Assembly (NCBI GenBank): GCA_964417725.1
Contig: CAYQIV010000001.1
Coordinates: 1-64,000, forward strand
Length of the DNA: 64,000 nucleotides
Direction: 5' to 3'
Origin: SHZI01 sp964417725
GTDB lineage: Bacteria; Pseudomonadota; Gammaproteobacteria; Steroidobacterales; GCA-2729495
Of the stretch, positions 50,607-58,862 are shown piece after piece; position 1 is the stretch's first letter, and each line of letters begins with the position of its first letter. The notes under the pieces are model-generated. The model searched no databases, had not been told where the DNA came from, and worked only from the letters and a program-made list of their open reading frames with translations. A program made the position numbers and the translations under genes.

Positions 50607-52097
50607 ATGCGACGGCAGGCGGGTCGGTATGCACTGGTGCTGGCGCTTTGCCTCAGCCTGGCCCTGCCTCCATCGCCGGCGACGGACGTCGACCTCCCCG
50701 ATATCGGCAGCCCGGCGGACGCCGTGCTGTCGCGCGACAAGGAACTGCAAATCGGCCGCTCGATATACCGCAGCCTGCTTGACACGGAAAGGGTCATCAC
50801 CGAGCCGGAAATCGACGAATACCTGCAGGACATCGGCCTGCGCCTGGCAAGCCATGCACAGGACGGTGGTTTCCAGTTCCGGTTCTTCATGGTCGACGAC
50901 CCGGCGATCAACGCATTTGCGCTGCCTGGCGGTTACATCGGCGTGCACAGCGGCCTGCTCCTCGCCACTCGCAACGAAAGCGAACTCGCCGGCGTACTCG
51001 CCCACGAAATTTCACACGTCACCCAGCGACACATCTCGCGCGCAATCTATGCCAACCAGCGGGCCAGCATCCTGACCATGGCCGCCATGCTCGGCGCCAT
51101 CCTGATCGGCGCAGCGGGCGGCGGCGGCGGCGATGCGATCACCGGCGCCGTCGCCACCGCACAGGGCATCGCGGCCCAGCAGCAGATCAATTTCACCCGG
51201 GCCAACGAGTACGAGGCCGACCGGGTCGGCGTCGGCGTACTGGCGGCGGCGGGGTTCGACCCCCAGGGTATGCCCTCGTTTTTCGAGACCCTTGCACGGC
51301 AAAGCGGCCCGCTGGCCAGTCAGGCGCCGGAGTTCCTCCGCACCCACCCGGTCACCGTCAACCGCATCAGCGAGACGCGAACCCGCGCCAGTGCCTTTGA
51401 TGTCAGCCCTGCTGCGGACAGCATGGGCTATCTCCTGACCCGCGCGCGCCTGCGGCTGCTCGCCAACCGCACCCCGGAGGAGGCACTGGCCTGGTTTTCG
51501 GAGGGTGATACGACATCGCCGGGAGATGACGTCGGGTCGCTTTATGGCACTGCGCTGGCGTATCTGCAGCTTGGCCAGCCGGCACGGGCCCGCGACCAGT
51601 TCGTCACGCTGTCGGCGGCCCATCCCGGCATCATTCATTTCCGTACCGGACTCGCCGCAGCCGAGATGGCCCTCGGCAATGAGGACGCCGCCATGGCCAC
51701 CTATGCCGATGCCATGCGGCTTTTCCCGCGCAACCTGCCCCTGACGGTCCGTTATGCCGAGGCGCTGATGGCCATGGGGAAACCCCGCGATGCCCATCGG
51801 ATTCTCCTTGACCTGTTCAACACTGTTCCGCCGACCATCGGCCAGGTGCGCCTGATCGCCCGTGCGGCCTCGGCTGCCGGCGATGTCGCGGATGCCCACT
51901 ACTACATGGCGGAGCTGCATCTCATGAAAGGTGACCCCATGATGGCAGCCGACCAACTGCGCATCGCGCTGGCCATTCAGGATCTGGACAGCGTCCAGCG
52001 CGCCCGTTTCGCGTCCAGGCTGGAGCAGGTCCAGGAATGGATCAACCAGCAGGGCCGGCGCACACCCCCGCGACGGAACGACAGGGAAGACCGATGA
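50607..52097 (+). CDS. bepA: periplasmic chaperone/metalloprotease BepA
   Basis: 496 residues from the ATG at 50607, with a signal peptide (YALVLALCLSLALPPSPA). The M48 domain has LAGVLAHEISHVTQRHI with HExxH, and NEYEADRVGVGVLAAAGFDP with the third ligand Glu. TPR repeats follow from about residue 290 (LYGTALAYLQLGQPARARD, LAAAEMALGNEDAAMATYAD). BepA assists LptD folding and degrades stalled outer-membrane proteins. It is about 10 residues longer than E. coli BepA. It overlaps mlaA at its stop. Confidence 0.93.
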   Translation: MRRQAGRYALVLALCLSLALPPSPATDVDLPDIGSPADAVLSRDKELQIGRSIYRSLLDTERVITEPEIDEYLQDIGLRLASHAQDGGFQFRFFMVDDPAINAFALPGGYIGVHSGLLLATRNESELAGVLAHEISHVTQRHISRAIYANQRASILTMAAMLGAILIGAAGGGGGDAITGAVATAQGIAAQQQINFTRANEYEADRVGVGVLAAAGFDPQGMPSFFETLARQSGPLASQAPEFLRTHPVTVNRISETRTRASAFDVSPAADSMGYLLTRARLRLLANRTPEEALAWFSEGDTTSPGDDVGSLYGTALAYLQLGQPARARDQFVTLSAAHPGIIHFRTGLAAAEMALGNEDAAMATYADAMRLFPRNLPLTVRYAEALMAMGKPRDAHRILLDLFNTVPPTIGQVRLIARAASAAGDVADAHYYMAELHLMKGDPMMAADQLRIALAIQDLDSVQRARFASRLEQVQEWINQQGRRTPPRRNDREDR

Positions 52098-52831
52098 ACA
52101 AGACCCGAATTGCACACGGCCTGCTCCTCACATGGGCCTTGCTGGGCTGCGCCGCCATGGCCTCTGCCGGCGAAGACGCCATCAGCGACCCGCTTGAGCC
52201 GGCCAACCGCGCCGTCTACCGGTTCAACGATGCGCTCGACCGCCACATCCTGCGCCCGGTCGCGGTCGGCTACAGCCGTGCGCTGCCGCCGCAGATCCGC
52301 CGCGGCGTGCGCAACTTTTTCGACAACGCGACCTACCCCGTGACGATCGCCAATAGCTTCCTGCAGGGCAAGCCGACACAAGGCGGCAAGGACGCCGCGC
52401 GCTTCGTCATCAACACCACCGTGGGACTGCTCGGGCTGTTCGACCCGGCCACCGAGATCGGCCTGGCGCGCCATCAGGAAGATTTCGGCCAGACCCTCGC
52501 CGTGTGGGGCGTCGGCGAGGGCCCCTACCTTGTCGTGCCGTTCTTCGGCCCGCGCAGCCTGACCCATGGCATCGGCGATCTCGTTGACCTGCCGCTGACC
52601 CCCTACACGGGCAACAATGACCTGGCCTTGTCACTGGGGCTTTACACCGTCGAATCCATAGACGACCGGTCACGTCTCCTGGATGTCGACTACCAGGTCC
52701 GCGAGGCCTTCGACCCCTACCTCTTCGTGCGCGACGCCTATATGCAGAATCGGCGCTACCGCATCAGCGACGGCAACGTCGCAGAGGACGACGCATGGAT
52801 GGACGAAGAATTTTTCGAGGACGAAGAATAG
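52094..52831 (+). CDS. mlaA: MlaA (VacJ) outer-membrane lipoprotein
   Basis: 245 residues from the ATG at 52094. The lipobox LLGC in the signal peptide anchors it to the outer membrane. SDPLEPANRAVYRFNDALDR, GVRNFFDNATYPVTIANSFL, DFGQTLAVWGVGEGPYLVVPFFGP and PYLFVRDAYMQNRRYRIS are the family blocks. MlaA takes mislocalised phospholipid from the outer leaflet and passes it to MlaC. The tail ends in a run of Asp/Glu. The start overlaps the bepA stop (ATGA), and mlaFEDCB converges on it from the right. Confidence 0.95.
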   Translation: MNKTRIAHGLLLTWALLGCAAMASAGEDAISDPLEPANRAVYRFNDALDRHILRPVAVGYSRALPPQIRRGVRNFFDNATYPVTIANSFLQGKPTQGGKDAARFVINTTVGLLGLFDPATEIGLARHQEDFGQTLAVWGVGEGPYLVVPFFGPRSLTHGIGDLVDLPLTPYTGNNDLALSLGLYTVESIDDRSRLLDVDYQVREAFDPYLFVRDAYMQNRRYRISDGNVAEDDAWMDEEFFEDEE

Positions 52832-52859
52832 GAAGATGCGCAGGGCTGGTGCACCACGA

Positions 52860-53186
52860 CTACGCCAGCCAGTCACCCATGCCGCTGAGACGCGCGATAT
52901 CCTGCAGCTTTTCCGGGATGTTGGCGTACACCAGCTCCCGACCGCGTTTTTGCGCTTCACGCAACCACTCGATGAGCAGCGCCAGCGCGGCGCTGTCGAC
53001 GGCACTCACGCCGGCAAGGTCGATTTTGATGGAGCCTTCTCCGTCAAAGAGATCGGGAGGCGGCTGGTCGCCGCCCGCACGCCGTCGGCGCCCGGTACCG
53101 TCAGGGACCAGCCGGGCCACGGTGAAAAAAGTCACCGGACCCGACAGGGCGTAGTGGCCGTCGGCCACTTTGGCCAGCGCTGTCAC
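52860..53186 (-). CDS. mlaB: MlaB, STAS-domain protein
   Basis: 108 residues. Single STAS domain: KIDLAGVSAVDSAALALLIEWL carries the Asp-Ser-Ala region, and YANIPEKLQDIARLSGMGDWL ends the fold. MlaB binds MlaF and stabilises the MlaFEDB ABC complex. A loop of about 15 residues rich in Gly and Arg (residues 30-45) is longer than in E. coli MlaB. Last gene of the mla operon, overlapping mlaC by four bases. Confidence 0.9.
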   Translation of the reverse strand: MTALAKVADGHYALSGPVTFFTVARLVPDGTGRRRRAGGDQPPPDLFDGEGSIKIDLAGVSAVDSAALALLIEWLREAQKRGRELVYANIPEKLQDIARLSGMGDWLA

Positions 53187-53854
53187 CGCTGCTTGTCCCC
53201 GGCCTGGTCGCTGTCACGCGCCACGCCCATCGCATCGGCATCGGCCCGCAGGCGCCTGATCACGGCATCGATCCCCTTGGCGCCGATCTCCGCACTGAAC
53301 TGGTTACGGTAGTTCTGCACATAGGAGATCCCCTCGATGCGTACATCGAAAGCCCGCCACCCGGCAGGTGTCAGGTAAAGGCTGTAGTTGACCGGCACCA
53401 CCGTGCCATCGTCGAGACGCATCTCGGTGCGCACGACGCTGCGCCTGGGATCGGCGGGACCGGGTGGTGGTGGCAGGATGCGCACCCTGTCCTTCTCGAA
53501 CTGGAGCACGCTCTTCGAATAGCTGCGCAGGAGAAAATCATAGAAGGTATCGATGAACGCCTGGCGCTGCTCGGGAGTCGCCGTCCGCCAGTGCTTGCCA
53601 AGGACCAGGCGGCCCGAGTACGCCGTGTCGAATACCGGCAGGAAGACCTCATTTACCAGCGCATAGAGCGCTGTCGGGTTTGCGGCAAGTTCGTCCTGCC
53701 GTCCCGCGATACGTTCGGCCAGTGTATTGGCCGTTTGTTCGACGATCTCCTGAGGTGTCGGCCCGCTGGCCACTGCATTGTCTGCGTGCACCACGACCAG
53801 CAACGCCAGACAAGCCAGCCATCCCCGCCACCGCTCAACCTTCACGTGCATCAA
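53183..53854 (-). CDS. mlaC: MlaC, periplasmic phospholipid-binding protein
   Basis: 223 residues with a signal peptide (WLACLALLVVVHADNAVA). ALVNEVFLPVFDTAYSGRLVLGKHW, FIDTFYDFLLRSYSKSVLQF and GWRAFDVRIEGISYVQNYRNQF are typical Tol-type MlaC blocks. It ferries phospholipids between MlaA and the MlaFEDB complex. Overlaps mlaD by four bases. Confidence 0.93.
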   Translation of the reverse strand: MMHVKVERWRGWLACLALLVVVHADNAVASGPTPQEIVEQTANTLAERIAGRQDELAANPTALYALVNEVFLPVFDTAYSGRLVLGKHWRTATPEQRQAFIDTFYDFLLRSYSKSVLQFEKDRVRILPPPPGPADPRRSVVRTEMRLDDGTVVPVNYSLYLTPAGWRAFDVRIEGISYVQNYRNQFSAEIGAKGIDAVIRRLRADADAMGVARDSDQAGDKQR

Positions 53855-54336
53855 TTCCCCTCCACTGCGCTGCCAGTGTCCTCCGCCTGGCTGAACAGGA
53901 ACTTGCTGACCAGCTGCTCAAGCACCACGGCCGACTGGGTGATCTGGATCTCGCTGTCTTCCGCCAGGTAGGTGTCGGCACCTCCAGGCCCGATCCCGAC
54001 GTATTTGCTGCCAAGCAGACCTGCAGTGAGGATACTGGCATCGGAATCGTCCGGAATCCGGTCGAACTGCGTATTGATACGCATGCTCACCACTGCATCA
54101 AGCCGGTCGGGATCGAACTCGATCTTTTCCACGCGTCCGATGTTGACCCCGGCCATGGTGACAGGCGCCCGGGCTTTGAGACCGGCGACATCATCGAAGC
54201 GGGCAATGATGCGATACCCACTGTCGCGCGCGTACTCATCGAGATCGGTGGTCTGCGTGGCGAGAAACAGCAGGGCAGCAAAGCCGAGGAAGATGAACAG
54301 GCCCGTGCCGATCTCATGTGAGCGTGTGGTGTCCAT
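53851..54336 (-). CDS. mlaD: MlaD, MCE-domain protein
   Basis: 161 residues. N-terminal anchor (about 12-30), then MCE domain: ARFDDVAGLKARAPVTMAGVNIGRVEKIEF and LLGSKYVGIGPGGADTYLAEDSEI. The hexameric ring holds phospholipid in the periplasm beside MlaE. The length is close to E. coli MlaD (183), with a shorter C-terminus. Confidence 0.94.
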   Translation of the reverse strand: MDTTRSHEIGTGLFIFLGFAALLFLATQTTDLDEYARDSGYRIIARFDDVAGLKARAPVTMAGVNIGRVEKIEFDPDRLDAVVSMRINTQFDRIPDDSDASILTAGLLGSKYVGIGPGGADTYLAEDSEIQITQSAVVLEQLVSKFLFSQAEDTGSAVEGN

Positions 54337-54349
54337 GCGGGCATTCCTT

Positions 54350-55117
54350 TCAGAGCAGGTAGGCGGTAATCATGTAGTCGAGTATCAGCACGCTGATCGA
54401 CGTGGTCACGACGGTGCGCGTGGTGGCCATGCCGACGCCTTCCGCGGTCGGCGGTGCATTGTAGCCTTCGAATACGGCGATCAGGCTTGCCGCGACGCCA
54501 AAGCACAGGCTCTTGACCACGCCCTCGCCGATATCACCCGGATCGACGAATTCCTGCATCTGCGACCAGAAGGCGCCATTGTCGACACCCATGACCGCGA
54601 CACCGATGAACCATGCGCCAAGAATGCCGACGCTGCTGAAGATCGCAGCCAGGAGCGGCAGCGCGATCGCACCGCCGAGGAAGCGCGGCACGACGATTCG
54701 TTGCACCGGATCGACAGCCATCACCTCCATGGCCGACAGCTGGTCAGTGGCGCGCATCAGGCCGATCTCGGAAGCCAGCGCCGTTCCTGCACGACCCGCG
54801 AACAGCAGGGCCGTGACCACCGGACCCAGTTCCTTGAGCAGCACCAGTGCGACACTCGCACCAAGCAGGTCTTCCTGACGCAGACGGGACAGTGCATCGA
54901 CGCCCTGCAACCCGATCACCATGCCGACGAAGAACCCCGAAGTCATGATGATCACCAGTGACAGCAGGCCAGCGTTGCGGATCTGCTGCATGACGAGCAG
55001 CGGCCTGCCGAGTGCCCGTGGCGCATCACCGAGGATTTCCACCAGAAACAGCGACGCGGCACCGAGCTTGCGAACCGATTCGGCCAGCGCCTGGAACAAT
55101 CCGTTGCCGCGCATCAC
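54350..55117 (-). CDS. mlaE: MlaE, ABC permease for phospholipid transport
   Basis: 255 residues, five or six helices. The permease signature is ELGPVVTALLFAGRAGTALASEIGLMRATDQLSAMEVMAVDP, a block with the EGxAL-type coupling helix. It follows the mlaF gene with a four-base overlap and forms with MlaF the inner-membrane ATP-driven part of the Mla system. Confidence 0.94.
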   Translation of the reverse strand: MMRGNGLFQALAESVRKLGAASLFLVEILGDAPRALGRPLLVMQQIRNAGLLSLVIIMTSGFFVGMVIGLQGVDALSRLRQEDLLGASVALVLLKELGPVVTALLFAGRAGTALASEIGLMRATDQLSAMEVMAVDPVQRIVVPRFLGGAIALPLLAAIFSSVGILGAWFIGVAVMGVDNGAFWSQMQEFVDPGDIGEGVVKSLCFGVAASLIAVFEGYNAPPTAEGVGMATTRTVVTTSISVLILDYMITAYLL

Positions 55118-55932
55118 CGGTCATCCCCAAGCAGTTGCCGGCGATAGTCCGGCGCCGGGTAGTGGAACGGCACCGGACCATCGGCGGCACCCGTCATGAA
55201 CTGCCTGACGAGGTCTGAATCACTGGCCGTCAACTCTGCCGGCGTACCCGCTGCGATGACCTTGCCCTCGGATATCACGTAGCAGTGATCGGCGATGGCC
55301 GATATCTCGGCGACATCGTGGGAGACGACAACGCTGGTCAGGCCCAGCGCGTCGTTGTTGAGGCGGATAAGGCGCAGGATCACGCCCAGCGAAATGGGAT
55401 CCAGCCCGGAAAAAGGCTCGTCGTAGAGCAGGACCTGCGGATCGAGGACGATGGCCCGTGCCATGGCCACGCGACGGGCCATGCCCCCGGACAGCTCGGC
55501 CGGCATCAGCCGGGCGGCCCCACGCAGCCCCACGGAGTGCAGCTTCATCAGCACGACATGCCGGATCAGGCTTTCAGGCAGGTCGGTGTTCTCGCGCAGC
55601 GGAAAGGCCACGTTGTCGTAGACGCTGAGGTCGGTGAGCAGCGCGCTGTTCTGGAACAGCATGCCCATCTGGCGCCGCAGGGCATAGACCTCGCGGCGTG
55701 ACAATGTGGGGACATCCTGGCCGCTGACGCGCACCCTGCCCGACTCGGGGCGCAACTGGCCGGTGATCATGCGCAGCAAGGTCGTCTTGCCGGTCCCGCT
55801 CGGCCCCATGATCGCCGTGATGCTGCCACGCCGGATGGTGAGGTCCAGCCCCGCGAAGATCGGCCGGCCAGCGCGACGGAAATGCAGGCCGCTGACATCG
55901 ATGACGTTGTCGTCCTGACCGCCGTCAGTCAA
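55114..55932 (-). CDS. mlaF: MlaF, ABC ATPase for phospholipid transport
   Basis: 272 residues. Walker A GPSGTGKTTL, Q-loop MGMLFQNSALL, signature LSGGMARRVAMARAI, Walker B QVLLYDEPFSGLDPI and switch His in VVVSHDVAEI. First gene of mlaFEDCB. Direction of transport is debated in the literature; the system keeps outer-membrane lipid asymmetry. The C-terminal tail (FHYPAPDYRRQLLGDDR) is longer than the core fold requires. Confidence 0.95.
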   Translation of the reverse strand: MTDGGQDDNVIDVSGLHFRRAGRPIFAGLDLTIRRGSITAIMGPSGTGKTTLLRMITGQLRPESGRVRVSGQDVPTLSRREVYALRRQMGMLFQNSALLTDLSVYDNVAFPLRENTDLPESLIRHVVLMKLHSVGLRGAARLMPAELSGGMARRVAMARAIVLDPQVLLYDEPFSGLDPISLGVILRLIRLNNDALGLTSVVVSHDVAEISAIADHCYVISEGKVIAAGTPAELTASDSDLVRQFMTGAADGPVPFHYPAPDYRRQLLGDDR

Positions 55933-56103
55933 GGGATCACCCTGCCCCGGGCTGGGACGGTACAGGCCACTGCAGTCATTCCTGGTCCTCTGGAAAACAC
56001 CGGCCGGCGCGGAAAATCCTGCCCGCCGGTGGCCGGCTAGGATAGCAAATCACCCTCAAGACCGTGGCGCGACCGCCGCCCCGGTTCACCCACGGCCTGA
56101 TTT

Positions 56104-56118
56104 GGACTAAGATAGTCC
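56104..56118 (+). promoter_or_regulatory. IscR/SufR-like operator upstream of the suf operon
   Basis: GGACTA and TAGTCC form an exact inverted repeat around AGA. The inner GACTA-AGA-TAGTC fits the type 1 IscR pattern GACTR-WWW-YAGTC except for one spacer base. It lies 23 bases before the GTG of the Rrf2 regulator, consistent with autoregulation of the whole suf operon by Fe-S status. Confidence 0.65.
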
Positions 56119-56141
56119 TATATGAACCCCGGAGCCCGGCC

Positions 56142-56618
56142 GTGTTGCGAATCAGCCGACTGACCGACTACGGCACCATGATCCTCGTCTACCTGGCGGC
56201 ACACCACGATCGCGCGTGTTCCGCCAGCGAAGTCGCCGCCGCAACACGCGTCGCCTTGCCGACCACCCAGAAGCTCCTCAAGGTGCTGGCGCGCGGCGAG
56301 CTGGTCAACTCACTGCGCGGCGCCGAGGGGGGCTACCGGCTGGCTCGGCCGGCGGGCCGCATCACGGCCATGGAGATCCTGCATCTCCTCGAGGGCCCGC
56401 TCGCCATCACCGAATGCAGCACGCTGGACAGCCATTGCGACCTCGAAGAGGGCTGCCCGGTGGGTCATGCCTGGCAAGGCATCAACCGCGTCATCGTCAG
56501 TGCACTCGAGCATGTCACGCTCGCCGACCTCGCTGATCCACCACGTGAGTTCGCCTATCTGTCGCCCACGCCCGGTCACCCGCGCGGTCGCGGCGTGAAG
56601 CTGCCGACCCACTCATGA
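56142..56618 (+). CDS. Rrf2-family regulator of the SUF operon
   Basis: 158 residues from a GTG at 56142 (CGGAG upstream). LRISRLTDYGTMILVYLAA and LPTTQKLLKVLARGELV form the winged helix. The C-terminal Cys92, Cys99 and Cys105 (ECSTLDSHCDLEEGCPVGH) are spaced as in cluster-binding IscR/SufR-type proteins. It belongs to the SUF-associated Rrf2 regulators (TIGR02944 type) that head sufBCDS operons in proteobacteria. Loss of cluster would derepress suf. sufB begins nine bases after its stop. Confidence 0.9.
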   Translation: MLRISRLTDYGTMILVYLAAHHDRACSASEVAAATRVALPTTQKLLKVLARGELVNSLRGAEGGYRLARPAGRITAMEILHLLEGPLAITECSTLDSHCDLEEGCPVGHAWQGINRVIVSALEHVTLADLADPPREFAYLSPTPGHPRGRGVKLPTHS

Positions 56619-56626
56619 GGACGCCC

Positions 56627-58072
56627 ATGAGCACCACACCAACAAGCATCGAAGACCTGGTCAGCCGCCGTTACCGGCATGGTTTCGTCACGGATCTCGA
56701 ATCCGATACCGTGCCGCCCGGCCTGTCCGAGGACATCATCCGCTTCATTTCCGCCAAGAAGGCGGAACCGGCTTTCCTGCTCGAGTGGCGGCTCAAGGCC
56801 TACCGGCACTGGCTGACCCTCAAGGAACCGAAGTGGGCACACCTCGACTACCCGCCCATCGACTATCAGGCCATCTCGTACTACTCGGCACCCAAAGCCC
56901 CCACCGGCCCGCGCAGCCTGGACGAAGTCGACCCCAAGCTGCTCGAAACCTATGAAAAGCTCGGCATCCCGCTCCACGAACGGGCGCGGCTGGCCGGGGT
57001 GGCCGTCGATGCCGTCTTCGACAGCGTCTCGGTCACGACGACCTTCAAGGCACGGCTTGCTGAAGCGGGCGTCATTTTCTGCTCTTTTTCCGAGGCGGCA
57101 CGCGAACATCCCGAACTGGTCCGGCGATACCTCGGCACGGTCGTCCCCTACCGTGACAACTACTTCGCCTGCCTGAACGCCGCGGTGTTCACCGACGGGT
57201 CGTTCGTCTACATCCCCAAGGGGGTGCGCTGTCCGATGGAGCTGTCGACGTACTTTCGCATCAATGAAGCCAAGACAGGCCAGTTCGAGCGAACGCTGAT
57301 CATCGCCGAGGAAGGCAGCCATGTCAGCTACCTCGAAGGCTGCACGGCGCCACAACGCGACGAGAACCAGCTGCACGCAGCGGTCGTCGAACTGGTTGCC
57401 CTGAAGGATGCCCAGATCAAATACTCGACGGTGCAGAACTGGTACCCCGGCGATGAGGAAGGACGCGGCGGTATCTACAACTTTGTCACCAAGCGCGGCG
57501 ACTGCCGTGGCAGCAACTCGCGCATCTCCTGGACCCAGGTCGAGGCCGGTTCGGCCATCACCTGGAAGTACCCGAGCTGCATCCTGCGCGGTGACAACGC
57601 CGTTGGCGAGTTCTATTCGGTCGCCGTGACCAACAACCGGCAGCAGGCGGACACCGGCACCAAGATGATCCACATCGGACGCAACACGCGCAGCACGATC
57701 GTATCGAAGGGCATATCGGCGGGGCGTGCCCAGAATGCCTACCGGGGGCTGGTCAAGGTCCTGCCCGGCGCCAGCAATGCCCGCAATTACACGCAGTGCG
57801 ATTCACTGCTGATCGGCGGCGACTGTGGCGCACATACCTACCCGTACATGGAGATACAAAACCCGGATGCCATCGTCGAACACGAGGCGACGACGTCGCG
57901 AATCAGCGACGACCAGCTTTTCTACTGCCGGCAGCGCGGCTTGTCCGCCGAGGACGCGGTCAACCTGATCGTCAACGGTTTCTGCAAGCAGGTCTTCCGT
58001 GAACTGCCGATGGAATTTGCCGTCGAGGCACAGAACCTGCTCAACGTCAGCCTGGAGGGCGCCGTCGGCTGA
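56627..58072 (+). CDS. sufB: SufB, Fe-S scaffold component
   Basis: 481 residues from the ATG at 56627 with GAGGA upstream. YIPKGVRCPMELSTYFRINE, YLEGCTAPQRDENQLHAAVV, GSAITWKYPSCILRGDNAVG and RNTRSTIVSKGISAGRAQNA are diagnostic, as are the C-terminal NCYQCDSLLIG-like YTQCDSLLIGGDCGAHTYPY and EHEATTSRISDDQLFYCRQR. It forms SufBC2D, which builds [4Fe-4S] clusters on sulfur from SufS. Followed by sufC after 16 bases. Confidence 0.96.
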   Translation: MSTTPTSIEDLVSRRYRHGFVTDLESDTVPPGLSEDIIRFISAKKAEPAFLLEWRLKAYRHWLTLKEPKWAHLDYPPIDYQAISYYSAPKAPTGPRSLDEVDPKLLETYEKLGIPLHERARLAGVAVDAVFDSVSVTTTFKARLAEAGVIFCSFSEAAREHPELVRRYLGTVVPYRDNYFACLNAAVFTDGSFVYIPKGVRCPMELSTYFRINEAKTGQFERTLIIAEEGSHVSYLEGCTAPQRDENQLHAAVVELVALKDAQIKYSTVQNWYPGDEEGRGGIYNFVTKRGDCRGSNSRISWTQVEAGSAITWKYPSCILRGDNAVGEFYSVAVTNNRQQADTGTKMIHIGRNTRSTIVSKGISAGRAQNAYRGLVKVLPGASNARNYTQCDSLLIGGDCGAHTYPYMEIQNPDAIVEHEATTSRISDDQLFYCRQRGLSAEDAVNLIVNGFCKQVFRELPMEFAVEAQNLLNVSLEGAVG

Positions 58073-58088
58073 TGCCGGGCGCAACGCA

Positions 58089-58850
58089 ATGAGCGAAATA
58101 CTGCATATCGACGGCCTCAGCGCCACGGTGGCCGGCAAGAGCATCCTCAACGGCGTTGACCTGACGGTCCGTGGTGGCGAGGTCCACGCCATCATGGGAC
58201 CAAACGGCTCGGGCAAGAGTACGCTCGCCCATGTGCTGGCCGGCCGCGATGGCTACGAGGTGACCGGTGGATCGGTCCATTTCCTCGGCCACGACTTGCT
58301 GGCCATGGCACCAGAGGAACGCGCCCGCGCCGGCGTCTTCCTCGGCTTCCAGTATCCCGTCGAGATCCCTGGCGTCAGCAATGTCTATCTCCTGCGGGCC
58401 GGGCTCAACGCCCGACGCAAGGCCAATGGCCAGGCGGAGATGGATGCTGCCCAGTTCCTGCGCTTCATCCGCGACAAGGCGCAGATGATGAAGATGGGCG
58501 ACAGCTTCCTCAACCGCGGTGTCAACGAGGGTTTTTCCGGTGGCGAGAAGAAACGCAACGAGATTTTCCAGATGGCGGTACTCGAGCCGTGCCTGGCCAT
58601 CCTCGATGAAACCGACTCGGGCCTCGACATCGATGCGCTGAAGGTCGTGGCGGATGGCGTCAACAGCCTCAGACGTCCCGATCGCGCCTTCGTCCTGATC
58701 ACCCACTACCAGCGGCTGCTCGACCACATCCGGCCCGACTTCGTCCACGTGTTCGCCGGCGGCCGGATCATCAAGAGCGGCGACCGCACGCTGGCGCTGG
58801 ACCTCGAAGCAGGCGGCTATGACCAGCTGCTCCGCGCGGCTAACCTGTAG
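58089..58850 (+). CDS. sufC: SufC, ABC-type ATPase of the Fe-S scaffold
   Basis: 253 residues from the ATG at 58089. Walker A GPNGSGKSTL, YPVEIPGVSNVYLLR, signature GFSGGEKKRNEIFQM, Walker B CLAILDETDSGLDIDALK, and the switch in LITHYQRLL. Soluble ABC ATPase that drives conformational change in SufBCD. No membrane partner. Confidence 0.97.
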   Translation: MSEILHIDGLSATVAGKSILNGVDLTVRGGEVHAIMGPNGSGKSTLAHVLAGRDGYEVTGGSVHFLGHDLLAMAPEERARAGVFLGFQYPVEIPGVSNVYLLRAGLNARRKANGQAEMDAAQFLRFIRDKAQMMKMGDSFLNRGVNEGFSGGEKKRNEIFQMAVLEPCLAILDETDSGLDIDALKVVADGVNSLRRPDRAFVLITHYQRLLDHIRPDFVHVFAGGRIIKSGDRTLALDLEAGGYDQLLRAANL

Positions 58851-58862
58851 CGGTAACGAGCG

